Assembly: GCA_026770585.1 (NCBI GenBank)
Contig: MU647475.1
Location: 5,529 to 15,879 of the forward strand
Direction of reading: 5' to 3'
Source: Baffinella frigidus
Taxonomy: Eukaryota; Cryptophyceae; Cryptomonadales; Baffinellaceae
DNA length: 10,351 nt
Shown here: positions 6,545 through 10,351 of the stretch, piece after piece
Layout: the number at the start of each line of letters is the position of its first letter
Position numbering within the stretch: the first letter of the stretch is position 1
Notes under the pieces: generated by a model
Seen by the model: only the letters and a program-made list of their open reading frames with translations
Databases searched by the model: none
What the model was told of the DNA's origin: nothing
Translations under genes and position numbers: made by a program

Positions 6545-8168
6545 CCTTAACCCCTAAACCCTAAACCCTGGAAGCTAAACCGTCCAACCTAACCCCTAAA
6601 CCCTCAACCCAGGGCACCAAACCCTAAAACCTAAAGTCTAACCCCTAAATCCTGAACACTGAAAAATGACAACACTGAATACAGCACTGAACCCTAAACA
6701 CTAAACCCTGACCCCTGAACCCTAAACCCTCAACCTAGACACTGAACCTTGACCCCAAAACTCTAAACCCTAAACCCTAAACCCTAAACCCTAAACCCTA
6801 AACCCTGAACCCTAAACCCTAAGCCCCTAAACACTAAACACCAAACAATTAACCCTAAACCCTAAATCCTAAACACTGAGACCTCAACACTAAACACCAA
6901 ACACTAAACACCAAACACTAAACCCTAGACCTCAACCCCCAAACCACTGAACCTACACCCTAAACCCTACACCATAAACCCTAAACCCTGAAGCCTGAAC
7001 CCAAAAGAATAAATCCTGAACCCTACACCCTAAACCATAAACCCTAAATCCTGAACCCTCAACCCTAAACCTTAAACCCTGCATCCTAAACCCCATAACC
7101 TAATCCCTGAACTCTCAACCCTAAATCCCAAACCCTAAACCCTAAACCCCAAACCCTAAACCTTGAACCATAAACTCTTAACCCTACACCCTAAATACTG
7201 AGCCCTGAACCCTTAACCCTGACCCTAAGAACTAATTGCCAAAACAACAGAAACACTAAACCCTGAACCCCTACCCCTAATCCCCCAAATCCCTCACACT
7301 AAACCCTCAACCCCTAACCGCCGACCCTAAACCCGAAACACTAAACCCCAAACCCTGAAACCTAAACCCTAAACCCTAAACCCTAAACACTAAACCCTCA
7401 ACCAGGGACCGTGAACCCTGAACCCTAAACCCGCAACCCAAAACCCAAAACCATAAACCCTAAACCCTCAGCCCCTAAACACTGAACCCTAAACCCTAAA
7501 CCCTAAACCCTAAACCCTCAAACCTAAAACCCAAACAGTAAACCCTGAACACTCAACACCAAACACTCAACCCTGGACCTTAACCCCCAAACCACTCAAC
7601 CTACACCATAAACACTACACCATAGAAACTAGACCCTGACACCTGAACCCTAAACCATAAATGCTGAATCCTACACCCTAAACCCTACACCTTAAACCCT
7701 AAACCCTAAACCCTAAACCCTGAACCATACACCCTAAACACTGAACCTGGAACCCTAACCCCTACGCCCTAAACCCTAAACCCTGATCCCCAATCCCTAA
7801 TCCCTGAACACTAAACCCTAAACCCTAAACCCTAAACCCTAAACCCTCAACTCCAAATCCTACACACTAACACTGAGACCTTAACCCTAAACCCTAACCG
7901 TAAACACTAATCCCTAAAACCCAAACCCTAAAACCTAAACCCTGTACCTTTAACCCTAATCTTCGTTCCTTCAACCCTAAACCCTAAACCCTAAACCCTA
8001 AACCCTAAACCCTAGTCCCCAAATCCCGAACACCCTAACCCTCAACCCTCAACCCTCAACCCTCAACCCTAAACCCTAAACCCCAAACCCTCAACCCTCA
8101 ACCCTGAACCCTGAACCCTGAACCCTGAACCCTGAACCCTAAACCCTAAACCCTCAACCCTCAACCCA
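6545..8168 (+). repeat. Degenerate interstitial telomeric array (CCCTAAA)n
   Basis: About 1.6 kb is built almost wholly of CCCTAAA heptamers and variants, C-rich on the plus strand. Perfect runs occur at about 6768-6806 and 7975-8013. Variant blocks include four CCCTCAA at 8039-8066 and five CCCTGAA at 8102-8136. Single-base errors, shifted registers and short interruptions are everywhere. This marks an old interstitial or subtelomeric tract rather than a live chromosome end. No gene was found within it. Confidence 0.95.
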
Positions 8169-8339
8169 AAACCACACATCATACACCCTATACCCATGAG
8201 TAAGTCAACTCTCACCCAAATTTCAACTCTCCGTCCGGGTCGACTTTAGGCAGGTTGACTAGGTGAGGTTGACTTAGGCCGTCATGGTGACTTTGGGATG
8301 CATTACGGGGGCATGACCAAACGCTCGTGGGTGAGAATC
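8169..8339. mobile_element. Non-telomeric island with short inverted ends
   Basis: Seen: a unique segment interrupts the telomeric array. TCTCACCCA at 8210-8218 is inverted as TGGGTGAGA at 8328-8336, so the core could be a ~127-bp inverted-end insertion. Inside is a GTTGACT word repeated (near 8254 and 8269), which recurs as AAGTCAACC near 9946. No coding potential is evident. Insertion is an inference; no target-site duplication was identified in the repeat background. Confidence 0.4.
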
Positions 8340-8580
8340 TCAAACCCTGAACAATGAATCCTGATCCCTCAACCATAGACCATGAACTCAAACCCCTAAA
8401 ACCTCTGAACCATAACCTCTAAACCCTAAATCTTAATCCCAAAATCCCAAAACCAAAACCCTAAACCCCAAACCCCAAACCCTGAACTCTGACCCTAAAC
8501 CCCAAACCCTTAACCCTGAACACTAAACCCTCACCCCTAAACCCTTAACCCTAAACCCTTAACCCTAAACCCTAAACCCA
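8340..8580 (+). repeat. Degenerate telomeric array, second segment
   Basis: CCCTAAA-type heptamers continue in the same orientation as the main array, more decayed (many CCCCAAA, CCCTTAA and CCCTGAA variants). They resume directly after the 8169-8339 island. Confidence 0.9.
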
Positions 8581-8720
8581 CAGCCTATTCCTAGGAAGAA
8601 CCCTAAAACCTCAGCCTATTTCTAGAAGGCTAGGACCCCCCTAGGGGCGGCGCGAGACCTTATCTATCAGAACCCCCTGTACACTGCATGGCGGGTGCAC
8701 ACTCTTTTCTCGTGAACGCC
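8581..8720. other. Second non-telomeric island with a direct repeat
   Basis: Two 18-bp copies of CAGCCTATTCCTAGGAAG-like sequence (8581-8598 and 8612-8629) are separated by about two telomeric heptamers. A GC-rich unique stretch follows, containing the palindromic word CCCCCTAGGGG (about 8637-8647). CCTAGG words link it to the element cluster right of 9090. No gene was found. Confidence 0.5.
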
Positions 8721-9000
8721 CAACCCTAAACCCTGAACCCTGAACCCTTAACCCTGAATCCTAAACCTTAAACCCTGATCCCCAAACCCTAATCCCTGAA
8801 CCCTAAACCTTGAACGCTAAACCCTAAACCTCGAACCTTAAACCTTAAACGCTACGCTAAACCCTAAACCCAAACCCCAAACCCCAAACCCCAAACCCCA
8901 AACCCCACACCTCAAACCCCAAACCCCAAACCCCAAACCCTAAAACCCAACCCCCAAACCCCACACTCCGCACCCCAAACCCTGAACACTGAACCCCAAC
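8721..9000 (+). repeat. Telomeric array, third segment, with CCCCAAA blocks
   Basis: Heptamer variants continue in the same orientation. From 8875 the tract switches to near-pure CCCCAAA: four units at 8875-8902 and three at 8917-8937, split by one aberrant unit. After about 9000 the telomeric pattern stops abruptly. Confidence 0.92.
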
Positions 9001-9091
9001 TGACAGGGAGAGAAGCGCGCAAGCAGGGACCGACAGGCCCGGACGGACAGGCCCGCCTCAGGACCAGGACGGGCTCGCCTCAGGACTGTGA

Positions 9092-9207
9092 CAGGGGTAC
9101 CTCGCTCATAAGAAACCGCCTTCCCCTAGAACCATACAGTAGGGCTGGCCTAGGGCCCTATGGTGGTCCTAGGGGGGGGGGGGGTTCTTATGAGCGAGGT
9201 ACCCCTG
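9092..9207. mobile_element. 116-bp MITE-like foldback element with 25-bp terminal inverted repeats
   Basis: Seen: 9092-9117 and 9183-9207 are inverted copies differing by one A (CAGGGGTACCTCGCTCATAA ...). The interior also folds: a CCCCTAGAACCATAC/GTAGGGC stretch is mirrored by GCCCTATGGTGG/TCCTAGGGG, so the whole unit is one long imperfect hairpin. A 13-G run (9172-9184) abuts the right terminal repeat. It carries no coding capacity. No target-site duplication was evident. Confidence 0.8.
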
Positions 9208-9209
9208 CA

Positions 9210-9660
9210 GGCCCGCCTCGGGATCCTCGCACGGTCATATCCCTGAAGCGGGGGTCAAAATTGATCCTCAAGAGGTCCTAGGCAGGTCCTAGGGCCCTAC
9301 GGTAGGGCCTATGACCCTGCTTGGCACTTAAGGGATAGGCACCAGGATGCGTGGGTGGGGGCGTCTGTACATGTTCCTCAAGGAGAATTGGTCGGTCTGG
9401 CACTGGAGACACTACAGCGGTACCTCGCTCATAAGAAAGTGCCGCCCCCCATATGACCACCAGAGGGTCCTAGGCATAGGATGGGCCCGCCTCGGGAGCG
9501 GCTTTACACCGAAGCCCTCCCTAAGTGACGAGGGGGTCCAAATAGACCCCCTGAGGTCCTAGGCAGGTCCTAGGGTCCTACGGTAGGGCGTATGGGCCTA
9601 CTCGCCACTTGAGGGTCAAGGGGGTCGGCACGCGGATCCGTGGATTCACTCTGTACATGT
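9210..9660 (+). repeat. Imperfect ~280-bp tandem duplication
   Basis: Seen: three anchors recur in the same order. GGCCCGCCTCGG is at 9210 and 9484. The 23-bp exact GAGGTCCTAGGCAGG...TAGGG is at 9272-9294 and 9553-9575, followed by C/T-CCTACGGTAGGG. CTGTACATGT is at 9365 and 9651. The offsets are 274-286 bp. The two anchor hairpins (CCCTACGGTAGGG) are self-complementary. The second unit lies within the larger inverted-end element starting at 9419. Confidence 0.7.
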
Positions 9661-10060
9661 AGTCGCGGTTAGCTGTTTGCGTTCAGTAAAAAAAAAAATC
9701 CCCGGTTTCGTTTTCTGCGAAAGCCGGATAGCCACACAGCGGACTTCGAAGGGATTTCGAATAACCCTTAGGAGATCAGACCTACGACCCTACGGTAGGC
9801 AACCTGTAGGGACATAGGGGGGTCTCCACGGATAAGGTAACGGAAAGTCGGCCCGATTTGGGCCGATTTCGATTTGGGCCGAAATTCCCTTGGTAGCCCG
9901 CTGTGTGGCTTGGTGCTTTTCAGCAGAGAGTTCGCTTTGTTGGCTAAGTCAACCTGACTAAGCCACTCTATCTAAGTCCCCCTAGGACCACCATAGGGCC
10001 CTAGGCATATGCGTGTAGGGTCCTAGGAAGAGGCGGTTTCTTATGAGCGAGGTGCCCCTG
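9419..10060. mobile_element. ~640-bp element with the same termini as the 116-bp MITE
   Basis: Seen: GGTACCTCGCTCATAAGAAA at 9419-9438 is inverted at 10037-10053 (TTTCTTATGAGCGAGGT). The subterminal parts correspond as well: CCATATGACCACC ... TCCTAGGCATA on the left, and CTAGGACCACCATAGGG ... CCTAGGCATATG on the right. It shares its ends with the 9092-9207 element, which could be an internally deleted relative. No transposase frame was found inside. Confidence 0.6.
9730..9910. mobile_element. Nested 181-bp inverted-repeat element (AGCCACACAGCGG termini)
   Basis: Seen: AGCCACACAGCGG at 9730-9742 is perfectly inverted at 9898-9910. Weaker inverted similarity runs inward (AAGGGATTTCG vs AAGGGAATTTCGG) and outward (TCTGCGAAAGCC vs TCTGCTGAAAAGC), so the full fold may span about 9711-9927. 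The interior holds a GATTTGGGCCGA repeat (about 9855-9881) and a CCCTACGGTAGG palindrome. It lies wholly inside the 9419-10060 element, so it inserted later or is a structural core of it. Confidence 0.65.
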
Positions 10061-10185
10061 TAACGGCCCTTGATACTTGGGTGCCACAGCCTCTCTCGTC
10101 GTCCCTGCTCAGACTTAGCCTCTGCGGGGGTGCATACATGGGGGCCGGGGTGGATGGGGGCTGTAGGGTCCCAGGGGGTGGCAGT

Positions 10186-10200
10186 TTCTTATGAGCGAGG
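10186..10200 (-). repeat. Solo copy of the MITE terminal word
   Basis: TTCTTATGAGCGAGG is the fifth copy of the 15-bp terminal word (others at 9100-9114, 9185-9199, 9423-9437 and 10038-10052). It is preceded by CCAGGGGGTGGCAGT and has no opposite-strand partner between it and the window end, so it is an orphan terminus or the right end of a larger composite. Confidence 0.7.
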
Positions 10201-10273
10201 TGTTGGCATCAATCAAAGTCTCTCACCGAAGGGCTTCTACATGGCGTTTCTGCAGAACAAGTGTGAGCCTCGG

Positions 10274-10351
10274 TCGAACAGGTGACGAGCCTCGGGGGTA
10301 GACCAAAAGATACCTTTATTAGTCCATCCCCGAGGCTCGTCACCTGTCCGA
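10274..10351. repeat. 78-bp hairpin, 24-bp arms
   Basis: Seen: 10274-10297 and 10328-10351 are inverted at 23 of 24 positions (core CAGGTGACGAGCCTCGGGG), with a 30-nt AT-richer loop (10298-10327). The right arm runs to the last base of the window, so the structure may continue. It may be another small foldback element or the left part of a larger inverted repeat. Confidence 0.8.

Noticed and set aside
6545-9000. CRISPR-like regular array
   Set aside because: The units are degenerate telomeric heptamers without spacers; the context is eukaryotic.
6545-9000. Active chromosome end
   Set aside because: The repeats are heavily decayed, interrupted by islands and flanked by other sequence on both sides.
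9278-10285. Short open frames of 60-71 codons in the element cluster
   Set aside because: They cross inverted-repeat termini and palindromes and resemble no transposase or other protein.

Overview
The window looks eukaryotic and nuclear. It has one gene with GT-AG spliceosomal introns of 107-206 bp. It also has more than 2 kb of CCCTAAA/TTTAGGG-type (Arabidopsis-type) telomeric heptamers. No bacterial operon structure, rRNA or tRNA was recognised. That telomere type is known from plants, green algae, dinoflagellates, cryptophytes and some other protists. The GC-rich third codon positions and short introns favour a microalga or related protist over a land plant, but I cannot name the species.

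Layout. (1) 1-362: non-coding 3' flank of the gene, with a 125-bp foldback. (2) 363-3042, minus strand: a six-exon gene for a protein with a basic N-terminus, an F-box-like segment and WD40 repeats. The first exon ends with one WD repeat. Exons 2-5 are each exactly 126 nt, 42 residues, one WD blade, with phase-0 introns. The last exon carries degenerate blades but is broken by a one-base frame offset. (3) 3043-4083: upstream region with an imperfect duplication holding telo-box-like words, a 49-bp tandem repeat, and a small telomeric patch that ends in a head-to-head (TTTAGGG)n-(CCCTAAA)n junction. (4) 4084-6540: no recognised gene. It holds one well-bounded candidate exon (4300-4447, minus) and a ~0.9-kb foldback element full of nested hairpins (about 5102-5975). 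(5) 6545-9000: degenerate interstitial telomeric DNA with locally homogenised variant blocks, interrupted by two non-telomeric islands. (6) 9001-10351: a thicket of miniature inverted-repeat elements. It has five copies of one 15-bp terminal word, a nested second element, a ~280-bp tandem duplication and a final near-perfect hairpin.

The picture is a subtelomeric or ancient-fusion region: one modular WD40 gene next to a repeat-rich zone without clear genes. The WD40 gene is itself evolving by gain and loss of exon-plus-intron units, and its two longest introns seem to keep scars of lost blade exons. If functional, the product would plausibly be a substrate-recognition subunit of an SCF-type ubiquitin ligase, but the broken last exon leaves open whether it is a pseudogene or contains an assembly error.
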